A stretch of 55,538 nt of DNA, taken from assembly GCA_009778115.1 (NCBI GenBank), contig WRKL01000004.1:1-55538 (forward strand), given 5' to 3'. Shown here one piece after another: positions 27,605-37,800 of the stretch. The stretch is from Oscillospiraceae bacterium. GTDB taxonomy: Bacteria > Bacillota > Clostridia > Oscillospirales > Ruminococcaceae. How positions within the stretch are numbered: the first letter of the stretch is position 1; each line of letters opens with the position of its first letter. Below the pieces are notes generated by a model that was not told the DNA's origin, ran no database searches, and saw nothing but the letters and a program-made list of their open reading frames with translations. A program made the translations under genes and the position numbers.

Positions 27605-29704
27605 TTATAATTCTCTGCCCATAATCGTTGTTTCTTTGTATATGTCCATTCCGAACGAGAATAGCTGGCTGACGATTATAACAAACAGGCAGATAATCAG
27701 CCATGTGCATATAACAGCGAATATGATCTTCACTACATTAAATACCGCCCGTCCGAACACATATTCGTTCATTACTTTCAGATTGGTGAATATAAGCAGA
27801 TAACACCACACATACAAAAGCGTTACCAAGAAGTTGTGTATTCCCGCTTCTGCCTGAGTGAACACATTTGTCAGGAGTGTAATGGGCAGATAGCACACAA
27901 GGAAGGGTGCGAAAGAATAAAGGTTCGCCGCCACGGTTTCCTTGAAAGTCTGTTTGCCGTCGGCTATCGAGGTCATCGCGAAACCGATAAGAACCCACGA
28001 AACCAAAGGTACGAAGAATGTTATCAGTTCGCCGGTGAAATTAATATATATCGGGCTTGTAGAGAGCGGAAAATGTATGATAAGCCAATAAACCACCCTT
28101 TGTACCGCTATCAAGACAAACAGCAATACCAACGTCCATATTTTAACCTGACTTCGATTCTTTTTTATGTTGTTAAACGCATCTATAGGGTGAAATATTA
28201 CCAACAGGAACGTTTGCAGAAAGAACTTTATACCGTGTTTATCATTTTCGGGCAGATCCCGGTTGGAAACCTTCTTAGTATACTTTGCCGCCTTGGAAAT
28301 CAGGATCGCCATCGCAATGATTACCGCGATTAAAACGCCGACGACCACCAAAAAATAATCTTTGAAAAATTCCGTCCGAATCATCGCAAACGCTTCGGAA
28401 TAGCCTCCTTGATCGTACGCGCTTTTGTATATATCCAACGCCTCGGAGTATTGCTCCTGATGCAGCAAAGCTTTCGCGTACCCAACCTCCGCCCACATAT
28501 AAGACGGGTTCATATCCAGGGTTTTGCTCCAGGGTTCTAACGCTTTTTCGTAATCTCCGTTATGGAAAAGCGTAATAGCTTCCAATATATGACCCATGAA
28601 CTCGGTGGGGGTAAAGACCTGTACCGACCCGGTGATGCTGTCCACGGCATACAGCTGATCCTTGGAATTGACCGCTAAAGCTGAAATGTCGTTAAAGTAC
28701 CCTTTGTAGACACCCTTTCCGCCCATGGTCGCCAGATTGTTGCCGCGCTGGTCATATACATATATTATTTTATGAGCTTGATCACCGGCAAAAACCACGC
28801 CGTCCTTGTTTACCGCTATAGCACTAAATACGGGCAGCCGGTTATATGCTTCCTCATTGTTGTTTTCGCCGAAAGACTTGGCTTCATATACATTTTCACC
28901 CGACTGAGCCAGCCGTTTTATTTGTTCTGTCCTCTGAAAGACTGTAGTGGCGTATATTGTACCGTCACCGTTGGAGGTCATATTGGTATAATACGGCGGC
29001 ATATCCCTCGGGATTTGTTTGAGGATTTCTTCGGACGCTATAAGTCTCAGCATATAATACAGGGGGTTAAAAGGATTCTTTATGGTTCCGAGGTAACCCA
29101 TAAATTCTCCCCGGGCTCCAAGTATGGTTACACCGTGGTAGTCGTTTTCACTGAGCACATATATTATGCCGTAATCGTCGATATAGAGTTTTACGGGTTT
29201 GAAACCGACATCGGTGTCAAAGGATGGATCGTCGGGCTGAACAAATTCCTCGATATATATGCCGTTTTTGTCGAAATGAGCGATTCGTTCATTGCCGTAA
29301 TCCGCAACAAAGTAATTGCCGCTCTTGCTGACATATATCCCTCTTGGCTGATTCAACCAGGCTTTATCATCCTTGTTTTCCTTACTGGGAACCTCCAGCG
29401 TTAAATTCATTTCGCTGTCGAATGACAAAATACGGTTGTTTCCGGTGTCGGCTATATAAATATTATCCTTTTCATCAATATAAATGTCCGACGGGGAATC
29501 CAACGGATCCGGAGTTCCGTCCCTGTCCACAGCGAGCAGAACATCGCTCACCGTATAAGTCATCGGCGTAAATTGTAAATATAGACTGTTTCCGGTCAAA
29601 TAATAGTACGCGCTCGCCGAAAAGGAAAAACCCGCTATTGCCGAAATTATTATAAAAATCAAAACAATTTTTATGATTCTTTTCTTGCGGTTTTTGATAA
29701 GCAA
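27605..29704 (-). CDS. NHL-TPR-Yip1 fusion membrane protein
   Basis: A 699-residue protein. After an N-terminal membrane anchor (about 13-36) comes an extracytoplasmic NHL beta-propeller (about 65-365; units such as PSDIYIDEKDNIYIADTGNNRI and ALAVNSKDQLYAVDS), then a short TPR pair (about 372-435, ALEPWSKTLDMNPSYMWAEVGYAKAL), a membrane helix (about 450-472), and a C-terminal Yip1-like integral domain (about 490-690) with five helices. The propeller likely binds a ligand or partner outside the cell. Start TTG at 29704 with GAGGAGG 8 bases upstream. It lies between permease pair 1 and the DUF5696-like gene. Role unknown; sensor or assembly factor of the transporters is possible. Confidence 0.82.
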   Translation of the reverse strand: MLIKNRKKRIIKIVLIFIIISAIAGFSFSASAYYYLTGNSLYLQFTPMTYTVSDVLLAVDRDGTPDPLDSPSDIYIDEKDNIYIADTGNNRILSFDSEMNLTLEVPSKENKDDKAWLNQPRGIYVSKSGNYFVADYGNERIAHFDKNGIYIEEFVQPDDPSFDTDVGFKPVKLYIDDYGIIYVLSENDYHGVTILGARGEFMGYLGTIKNPFNPLYYMLRLIASEEILKQIPRDMPPYYTNMTSNGDGTIYATTVFQRTEQIKRLAQSGENVYEAKSFGENNNEEAYNRLPVFSAIAVNKDGVVFAGDQAHKIIYVYDQRGNNLATMGGKGVYKGYFNDISALAVNSKDQLYAVDSITGSVQVFTPTEFMGHILEAITLFHNGDYEKALEPWSKTLDMNPSYMWAEVGYAKALLHQEQYSEALDIYKSAYDQGGYSEAFAMIRTEFFKDYFLVVVGVLIAVIIAMAILISKAAKYTKKVSNRDLPENDKHGIKFFLQTFLLVIFHPIDAFNNIKKNRSQVKIWTLVLLFVLIAVQRVVYWLIIHFPLSTSPIYINFTGELITFFVPLVSWVLIGFAMTSIADGKQTFKETVAANLYSFAPFLVCYLPITLLTNVFTQAEAGIHNFLVTLLYVWCYLLIFTNLKVMNEYVFGRAVFNVVKIIFAVICTWLIICLFVIIVSQLFSFGMDIYKETTIMGREL

Positions 29705-29770
29705 CCCCGAAACCTCCTCTGGATATTTAGAAACTAAAATTATGTAAATTTAAATATCCTACTTAAAAAT

Positions 29771-30676
29771 CTATTTTATTCCGCTGTTGGACATGGTGTT
29801 TATAACCTTGGACTGCATAAAGCAGAACACTATTATAGTGGGCAAGGTCGTAAGCAGACCCGCCGCGGCAAACGCTCCGGCTCTCGCTACCTGTCCGGGC
29901 CCTCCCTGCAATAGCTGCAACGCCAGCGGCAGAGTTTTCATTGCTTCCCGCTGTATGTACAGCATAGGCCCGAAAAAGTCGTTCCAGCTGCCGACAAACG
30001 AAAAAACGATAGCGGTCGCCCATGCGGGCCGGGTCATAGGTATCATCATCTTGTAATACAGCCCCCAGGACGAGCAGCCGTCAATCTTTGCCGCCTCCAG
30101 CAAAGCATCGGGAACAACGTTGAAATTTTGTATTAGCAGAAAGATGAACAGTGAGCCCGCCATTTTGGGCAAGGTAAGTGCCCATATAGTATTCATCCAT
30201 CCGAAATTCTGGATTATTATGTAGCTGGTAAGCTGTCCTGCCGGAGCCGCGAACATCAGAGTCGCAACGATTATCGTATAAATTTTGCTTTTAAATGGCA
30301 GTTTTAGCTTGGTCATAGCGAACGCGCCCATAGTACAGACTATCCAGGTCCCGACTACCGTTATAACCGAAACGGCAACGCTGTTGAAAATGTACCTGGT
30401 AAAAGGAACCTCGTTCCCTGACAACGCCAAAAACAATTCCGAAAAGCTTCGCAGCGTAGGGTTTCGCACAAAGAATTGAGGCGGGAACACAAACAGCTCG
30501 TTCAGCGGCTTGAACGCCGTGGACACAAGATAAACCAGCGGCATCGAGGTGAAGGCGACTACCCCCAGCACCAATAGATAAAGCAGTATCATCGGCACAC
30601 TTATCTTGAATCTCTTTACCTTTTGTTCTTTTTCTTTTACCTTTTGCACTATAATTTCTTGTCGCATTTCTTCCAT
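29771..30676 (-). CDS. CUT1 ABC permease, MalG-like (first system)
   Basis: A 301-residue permease with a charged N-terminal helix (about 1-25, rich in Glu and Lys), six membrane helices and the EAA loop EAAKIDGCSSWGLYYKMMIPM (about residue 195). It ends FCFMQSKVINTMSNSGIK, the usual end of MalG-type proteins. Two in-frame starts are possible (30676 and the ATG three codons later). It pairs with the permease at 30768-31676 and precedes the NHL-Yip1 gene by 66 bases. Confidence 0.92.
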   Translation of the reverse strand: MEEMRQEIIVQKVKEKEQKVKRFKISVPMILLYLLVLGVVAFTSMPLVYLVSTAFKPLNELFVFPPQFFVRNPTLRSFSELFLALSGNEVPFTRYIFNSVAVSVITVVGTWIVCTMGAFAMTKLKLPFKSKIYTIIVATLMFAAPAGQLTSYIIIQNFGWMNTIWALTLPKMAGSLFIFLLIQNFNVVPDALLEAAKIDGCSSWGLYYKMMIPMTRPAWATAIVFSFVGSWNDFFGPMLYIQREAMKTLPLALQLLQGGPGQVARAGAFAAAGLLTTLPTIIVFCFMQSKVINTMSNSGIK

Positions 30677-30767
30677 ATCAGTTAATCATCCCCACATATA
30701 GAAAATATTTCGTTTTTCATTCCCCGTCCCCGGGACAGTGCGTATATCCGCCGATTCAATAAAACGG

Positions 30768-31676
30768 TTATTCGTCCTTAGAACCCAATACTTTCATAAC
30801 AATACGCCCGAAAGCGAAAGTAACAGCGAACAGGAAGACGGCGACCGCCGAAGCATAGCCTAAATCCAGCCGTGTGAAAGCATAGTCGTTCATATACCCC
30901 ACAATGGTCATAGCGGCGTTCTGCGGTCCGGGGTAACCCGCCAGTGTAAGCGGTATGTCGTTTACCGCGAAAGCACCCGCTATGGTTGTGATAGCTCCGA
31001 ACAGAAGCATCGGTTTCATCATAGGAAGCAATATGTAAATAAGTTCCTGGAATTTATTTTTGATACCGTCGATCGAACCCGCTTCGAATATCTCCTTGTC
31101 AAGGTTTTGGAAGCCGGCAAGGAACGCCAAAAACCCGTTGCCCATTCCCATCCAGACCGAAACCACGACAGTGATAAATAATATTCGTTCGGGATCCCGC
31201 GTCCACAAAATAGGTTCGCTTATCCAACCCATATCGAACAGGAAGTTATTGACAAAACCGTAACGGTCGGGTGAGAAGAAATACAGCCACACGACCCCCA
31301 TCGCTATTGCCGAAGTTATGGACGGAGCGTAAAACAGTAACGCAAACAGGTTTTTACCTTTTAGCGAATTAAGTATCCACGCTACCATAAACGAAACTAC
31401 ATAACCCAACGGCCCCAGGAATATCGCAAATGTAATCGTGTTTTGGAGTGCCGTTATAAAGATTTCGTCCTGAGTGAACATATAAATGTAGTTATCTATC
31501 GCGTTAAATATGGGGATGGGTTGAATAACGCTATAGTTTGTGGTACTCAAAACCAAAGCGACAACAACCGGCGCTATTGTAAAAATCGCAAACAACAGCG
31601 CAAAAGGAGTGAAGAAAGCGAGAGCGATCGCTTTTTCCGCCCGGGTGCTTCTTATTTTTGTATAACTTTTTGCCAA
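30768..31676 (-). CDS. CUT1 ABC permease, MalF-like (first system)
   Basis: A 302-residue six-helix permease. The EAA loop is visible as EAGSIDGIKNKFQELIYILLPM (about residues 190-211). The first helix begins about residue 16 (IALAFFTPFALLFAIFTIAPV). The start codon is TTG at 31676, with AGAGGG about 10 bases upstream; it follows the solute-binding protein stop by 6 bases, so translation is probably coupled. Its partner is the MalG-like gene at 29771-30676. Confidence 0.92.
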   Translation of the reverse strand: MAKSYTKIRSTRAEKAIALAFFTPFALLFAIFTIAPVVVALVLSTTNYSVIQPIPIFNAIDNYIYMFTQDEIFITALQNTITFAIFLGPLGYVVSFMVAWILNSLKGKNLFALLFYAPSITSAIAMGVVWLYFFSPDRYGFVNNFLFDMGWISEPILWTRDPERILFITVVVSVWMGMGNGFLAFLAGFQNLDKEIFEAGSIDGIKNKFQELIYILLPMMKPMLLFGAITTIAGAFAVNDIPLTLAGYPGPQNAAMTIVGYMNDYAFTRLDLGYASAVAVFLFAVTFAFGRIVMKVLGSKDE

Positions 31677-31682
31677 AACACA

Positions 31683-34600
31683 TCAACCCTCTTTATTATT
31701 TTCTTCTCTTGCCGCCTCGAATTCCGCTCTTTTAGCGAATTCTTCGTTCTTCTTGACAAGTTCCAGATTTATACTCTTGACCACTTTTTCCAAGCTGTCA
31801 CGGTAGTTTCTTTTTTGCACAACGACACCGACCCGGGCATTTTCCAAAAATCTCGGTGTGATATAACCGCCGATAACGTTGGGCATATCCCAATACCAAT
31901 CACGCTGGGTAACGACCGCTTTTTTCAAGTTCGTTTCCCATGAAAGGTCGTCAAAGGATTCGAGGTTTGCGGAACACCATCTCGCTTCGGGACCTATTGC
32001 TGCGGTCATCTCGTTTGCATAACGTGTCTGAACATTCGACGAGGTATACCAATCCAGGAAGTTCCATGCCGCTTGCTTGTTATTACTTGCTTCCATTATT
32101 ATCGCGCCCTGGGTGTTTCCGCCGTATGCACGGTTGATCTGTCCGTCTTCCTGTTCGATTCCGGGTATCGCGGCAACATCCCATTTGCCGGTTATCTCAG
32201 GGGCAGAAGCCGTTAGCATAATGAATGTGTTAAACGAACTTACCCCTATGGGTACTTCCCCGGTTCTGAACCGCATATAGAAATTAAGGTCAACCGGCAT
32301 ACCCTGTATCGTGTGCATTTCGGTAAACTGCTTAAACGCCATCAACGATTCCGGACGATCCAGAGCAGACTTCAAACCGTCCTCGGTGTAGTAGGCACCG
32401 CCGTTTTGCAAAAGCAGGGAATGGAATGCGGTGGGAACTGCGCCCGCTACTGCCGCTACCGCGCCGTCGTAATAAAAGTTCATGCTGTTCTTTTTGAGAA
32501 TGGGTACAACGGTGGAATTAAGCTGATCCCATGTATTGGGAACGTTTATATTCAAGCTTTTTAATATATCCGTGCGGTAATACAACACATTAAAGTCCAT
32601 GGTTTCAGGCAAGGCAAAAATTTTATCCTTGTGCCGGAACGGAACCATAATTCCCGGAAGAAACCTTTTGGCTACTTCGTCATATCCGTTCAGTTTTACC
32701 TCTTTGCCGTTAATTATTTCCGTAGAGCTTTTGAACGCCGTTAAGTCCGCGACACCGTCCCTTGTGCCGTATTCAAAGGGTACACCGGCTCCGGCTCCCA
32801 GCGCAACATCCGGCGCGGTTCCGGATGCTATCGCAAGCATAAGGATACCGCTGGTGGAAAATGCGCCGGCGGGAACCACGCTCATTTCAACATTTGTATT
32901 ATATGTAGGGGAGAATTCTTCTTTTATTATAGACTGCAGCACTTCAGACCACTCTTTGGGACGGGATACCCACAATTCTATCTTTTCCGCCCCTTCGACA
33001 TCGCCCGAGCTGACCATATCATATTCCCTGTAGAAAGACAGAAAGAAGTTTCTGAAAACCGAAACGATACGCTTCCATATACTCGAGCCGGAATCTACGG
33101 TTTTTGCCGACGGCGATTTTACCTCGATAAAATCAATTTCCATCGAACAATCCTGAAAATCCGAAATCCATTGCGCCATATTGCTTTGGGCATCGTTAAG
33201 CCCGCTTAGTCCTCTTGCGATAATAAACGGATCGGCTATCATCCTGTCGATTTGCAGCTTAGTCATTTTCAGCGTATTTATTGCGCCGGGTTTGCTGGTG
33301 GCGATACCGAGGATAACATTTATTTGGTCTTCTATCGAAGCACTTACCGAACGGAGATCGTCGATAAGTCCCGGAATTTTTACTTCCAGCCTGTAGTCAA
33401 AGTTAGTGTCCGGTTCGCCCGTCGTTATCTTACGGATTTTTTGCACAAGTTCGGCAAGCATATAGGAGGTCTTCTTCATTTCTATTATAACTTCGGTACC
33501 CTCGCCGCGCATCGTAGTCATACTTAGGGTATTATCGCCTTTGTTCAGCTTTACAAGATAGGGTTCGCCCGTCTCTCTGCTGACAATATCTCTTTCCGTC
33601 CAATCAGCCTTATCTATTTTGAAGCACAGAAAATCTTTGTGCGGGACTTCGCCGTTAATTTCTATTTTACGGTATACCGGCAGTCCGTTGGTATAGTCCT
33701 GATAATACCGCATGGAAAGTTTATATAAGCCATCCTGCGGGACATCCTTTATCGCCCATGTCACCGTGCTGTTTCCGACTCCCCACGATCTTGCTCCTAT
33801 GGTATTATAAACGGTGTATCCCTCGTTAGGCGGATCACAGTTTGGGTCGTTGCTCGCCTGCGCTCTTAATGATGAATCAGATTTGCTCAGGGGCAGCTCG
33901 GTGTTTATTCTGAAATTAAAATCACCTGTATATTCGGTATAACCATTGCTTTTATATTCCGCCAGAGCTTCTTCGTAGCTTTTGTATTGTACCGGAGCCG
34001 CAAGCGAAACAGAGGACACCAAAAGGGGACCGCTGTTATAAAGGAATTCGATTTTATGTGTGCCTTTAGTAAGGTAAAAACGTAAATTTTCGTAATAATC
34101 GCCCTGACTGTCCCGCAGCCTTACCGACGACCAATCGCTGGCTTCTACCGTCGGCGGACGAACCTGATCTTTGAGCTCGTTTTCGCGAAATTCACTGTAT
34201 TCATCCACGAACAACCTATGAAACGAGAAAATCCTCATTTCCTCAAATAACAGTTCCCCGTTGATGCGCAACGACCGCTGGGGCGGCATATTGCTCGCGC
34301 GCAAGGGCAGATACTCAAGTTCTATGTTGTAAAAAGCGTCTTCCGGAACCGTTATATCCCAGGATAACGACTCCAGATATTCGTTGCTCCAGTTTATAAC
34401 ATCTTTACCGTCTTCGGATTTTTGTACCTGATTTCCCCGCCGGGGGGTAGCCGCGGCATTTGTTACGCTGCTGGTAATTTTTTCGCCGGCATAATCCTTT
34501 GCGTTCGCATCAAGTTCGGTTATATCACGCAAATAATCGGTATAGTACACAAAATCCGTAACTATCGCTTCCGGCGGATTGTCACCGTAGATTTGTTCAA

Positions 34601-34769
34601 ACAAAGACAATGCTTCGGCATCCGCTTCAAAAGAAAACGGCACACTTAATGAAAGCACGGAAAACATCAATAAGAAACAAATAGTTCTTATAACAACCCC
34701 TTGGGATAGATTTCTTACTGCCCTTAAACCGCCGTTATTCTTTTCTTTTTTTCTTTTCATTATGATCAA
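31683..34769 (-). CDS. Large solute-binding protein with two N-terminal beta-sandwich modules
   Basis: A 1028-residue protein. An N-terminal hydrophobic segment (about 27-50) ends without a lipobox cysteine, so it is either cleaved or kept as an anchor. Two galactose-binding-like modules follow (about 115-265 and 290-430, each with an INGE-type strand and a closing KGTHKIEFLY or KGDNTLSMTT strand), then a helical spacer (about 435-590), then a type 1 solute-binding domain (about 595-1000; LPETMDFNVLYYRTDILKSL, MAFKQFTEMHTIQGMP, YGGNTQGAIIMEAS). It heads the first permease pair. The start is either TTG at 34769 (AGGGG 5 bases upstream) or ATG at 34760. A three-part binding protein of this size is unusual; the modules suggest capture of a large glycan. 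Confidence 0.85.
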   Translation of the reverse strand: MIIMKRKKEKNNGGLRAVRNLSQGVVIRTICFLLMFSVLSLSVPFSFEADAEALSLFEQIYGDNPPEAIVTDFVYYTDYLRDITELDANAKDYAGEKITSSVTNAAATPRRGNQVQKSEDGKDVINWSNEYLESLSWDITVPEDAFYNIELEYLPLRASNMPPQRSLRINGELLFEEMRIFSFHRLFVDEYSEFRENELKDQVRPPTVEASDWSSVRLRDSQGDYYENLRFYLTKGTHKIEFLYNSGPLLVSSVSLAAPVQYKSYEEALAEYKSNGYTEYTGDFNFRINTELPLSKSDSSLRAQASNDPNCDPPNEGYTVYNTIGARSWGVGNSTVTWAIKDVPQDGLYKLSMRYYQDYTNGLPVYRKIEINGEVPHKDFLCFKIDKADWTERDIVSRETGEPYLVKLNKGDNTLSMTTMRGEGTEVIIEMKKTSYMLAELVQKIRKITTGEPDTNFDYRLEVKIPGLIDDLRSVSASIEDQINVILGIATSKPGAINTLKMTKLQIDRMIADPFIIARGLSGLNDAQSNMAQWISDFQDCSMEIDFIEVKSPSAKTVDSGSSIWKRIVSVFRNFFLSFYREYDMVSSGDVEGAEKIELWVSRPKEWSEVLQSIIKEEFSPTYNTNVEMSVVPAGAFSTSGILMLAIASGTAPDVALGAGAGVPFEYGTRDGVADLTAFKSSTEIINGKEVKLNGYDEVAKRFLPGIMVPFRHKDKIFALPETMDFNVLYYRTDILKSLNINVPNTWDQLNSTVVPILKKNSMNFYYDGAVAAVAGAVPTAFHSLLLQNGGAYYTEDGLKSALDRPESLMAFKQFTEMHTIQGMPVDLNFYMRFRTGEVPIGVSSFNTFIMLTASAPEITGKWDVAAIPGIEQEDGQINRAYGGNTQGAIIMEASNNKQAAWNFLDWYTSSNVQTRYANEMTAAIGPEARWCSANLESFDDLSWETNLKKAVVTQRDWYWDMPNVIGGYITPRFLENARVGVVVQKRNYRDSLEKVVKSINLELVKKNEEFAKRAEFEAAREENNKEG

Positions 34770-34854
34770 TTACGCCCCTTTGAAAAATACTATATATGAT
34801 AAATTATGCTTTAACCGCAAACACTATCCGAGCCGGATCCTGCGGAACGTTGTT

Positions 34855-37800
34855 TTATACATAATACGCCGTCAGTGTGGTAGCCGCATTCTCCTGGAAC
34901 ATTTGACCGTTATAATAATTATTACCGGTCGCCGAGGACTTCCAATACGAGAATGTAAAACCTGTCTTTTTAGGAACCGGGAGACGCATATCATAGCCGT
35001 GCGGTTTTTGAATGACACCGCCGCTCATATCTTCCAACGCTCCGCCGGAGAGGTTTAAAGTTAAACTATAGTTCGCTGTGGAGGATGGCACAAAATAAGC
35101 GGTAAGCGACGAGACGGCGTTTAACTCAAAGAATAGACCGGGATAATATGGCTTGTTGTCTGCCGATGAATACCAATACTTGAAAGTATGATTATCCCTT
35201 TTCGGTTCCGGCAAACGCATCGCATAACCGTGCGGTTTAAGTATTGAAGAGGGAGAATTCGTTCCGCCGCCAAGATTTGCGCTTAAAGTGTAGTTTGTGA
35301 CGGAAGACGGTACCCAATACGCGTTGAGTGTTGCATCCGAGTTCAATTCAAAGACCTGACCGGTATAATATGCCCTGTTATCGACCGGCGAATACCAATA
35401 TTTAAATGTGAAATTTGTTCTCACGGGTGTTGGAAGTGTCAGCGGTACATCATGTGTTTTATATTGAATTTCAGGGGAAACGCTGCCGCCCGAGGGATTG
35501 CAAACGATCGTATATATGCTGGAACTGCTCGTAGTAAACTTAGCCTGTAATGTCCTGTTAGCCGTTGCAGGGAAAATATAAATAGGACCTGTATTATTTA
35601 TCTTACTGCCATTCTCGTACCAGCCGTCAAAATTATATCCGGAACTTGGCGTGGCGACCAGGTTAACATTAGGCTGCGTATTTTTCACATATATTCCGCT
35701 TCCGGTGACCGTTCCGCTCCCTGACGGCGAAATTGTCGCGTTAATATTCACAATCCCGTTAAAATCAACCACCATATATGACATATTTGCCGCAACCGAA
35801 GAGCCTATTCCTCCCATGAAACGATAATAATTCGGTGTTAGTGTTCTTACATATGTATTGTCCATCGGATATGGGCGAATATGACTCCATGCCCCCATAT
35901 CACTATAAGTACCATTCAATGCGGCAGGATCAACGATTGTAAAATAAGGGTAGCTGGGGTCAACATTCATCCAGTTTGTGACCGGTACAATGGCTCCGCC
36001 CGCGAATACATATCTCGCACCGCTTAACGTTCCTACATATGTACCGTTTTTCGGGTATTGACGCACATGACTCCGCGGTCCCGTATCGCTGTAGGGGCCA
36101 TGTAATACAGCAGGATCTACTATCGTGAACCGTGGGTGCTGCTCGTTTATATTAGCCCAGCTCGTCACCGGAATGGGTGCATCCCCCGTGAATATAAACC
36201 TTGCGCCGTCTACCGTTCCCACATATGTTTCATTTAAAGGATATTGCCGTACATGGCTGAATGAGCCTGTATCGCTGTAGGTTTCCAGCGCGACATGATC
36301 GACTATCTTAAACTGGGGATCCGGCTCGTCAATATTATTCCAGCTCGTCACCAAAATGGGCGCACCGCCCGCGAACACATATCTTAGCCCGCTTGTGACT
36401 CCCACATATGTACCGTCCATCGGATATTTTCGCACATGACTGAACCGTCCCGTATCGCTGTAGGTTTCCAGCGCAAGATGATCGACCCATGTGACCGGCG
36501 TTCCCGTCGGCCATCCGCCGACATGATCCCAGTTTGTTATCGGTATGGGCGCACCGCCGGCAAAGCGGTATCTTTCAGAACCTGCAACTCGAACGAAAGT
36601 GCCGTCTTTCGGGTATTTACGCATATCATCCAACTGGGAGCGCGTGATCGGCAGACTGTAGGATTGTAAAACGTTTACATTAGCCCAGGATACCACGGGT
36701 ATCGGCGCACCGCCGGCAGCTATATAATATTCATTGTTATCGGTGACCCTTAGCAGCGTTCCGTCCACGGAATTCTGCCATGTTTCATGCGCTTTTTTCA
36801 CTGCTTTATAGATATTGAGCCTGCCGCCGGTAACGCACTTTCCGTTAAAATGAGCATTTTTATCAACGGTGTTTAGTATGAACCGTTTGATCTGCGCCGC
36901 GGTAAAGCTTTTATCAATGCTAAGGATCAGCGCCGCCGTTCCCGTTACCATGGGAGTGGCCATGGATGTTCCTGTTATTGCATGATACCTATATTCAAAA
37001 TGTTTTTTGTCTGGATCGCTAATAACCGGCGCACTTGGACAGGTTTGTTGGTTGACAAGGCTATTGCAATTATTACTAGTATATGTACTAATGATTTTTG
37101 TTCCCGGAGCGAAAAGGTCAACTTTATTTGCGCTGTAATTTGAATGATCTGCCTTTCTATCTTCAGCTAGAGTATCATATCCTATGGTTTGTGAGCTTCC
37201 CACAGTTATTAAATTATTTAACTGAAACGCAGCGGGATAAACGGGGAAATTGTCGATATTATCATCATCATTTCCCGCTGCGCAAACAACCAAGCCTTTG
37301 TAGTTTGTTATCGCGGCTTGCAGCGAGTTTATTGTGCTTTGAGGGTTCCATGAACTTAACGGATATCCACTGCTGATATTGGCAATGGGTATATTATATA
37401 TAGCGCAGTGGCTTACCGCTTCGGTCATTGTAGAAATGTTGTCAGCAGTTTTTAAAGCAACAAGGGATACCTTCCAGTTAACGCCGGTCACGCTTAGACT
37501 GTCGTCTGTCACTACATCGTTATTTCCTCTTGCGCCAACTATCCCCGCTACATGGGTGCCGTGACCGTCTATATCGTTAGCGTTATCGTTATCACCCACA
37601 AAATTCCAATCCAGACCTATATGCAGGTTATACTCAAAGTCCGGATGGTCATAATATATGCCGGTGTCTATTATGCCGACCTTTACGCTTGTGGAGCCTT
37701 TTGTTATATCCCAGGCTTCTTCAGCACCAATGCGTTTCAAATAATCCGATTGTTTGCCAAGATTTTCATTTATCTGGTGCTCTTTTTTATAATAAGTATC

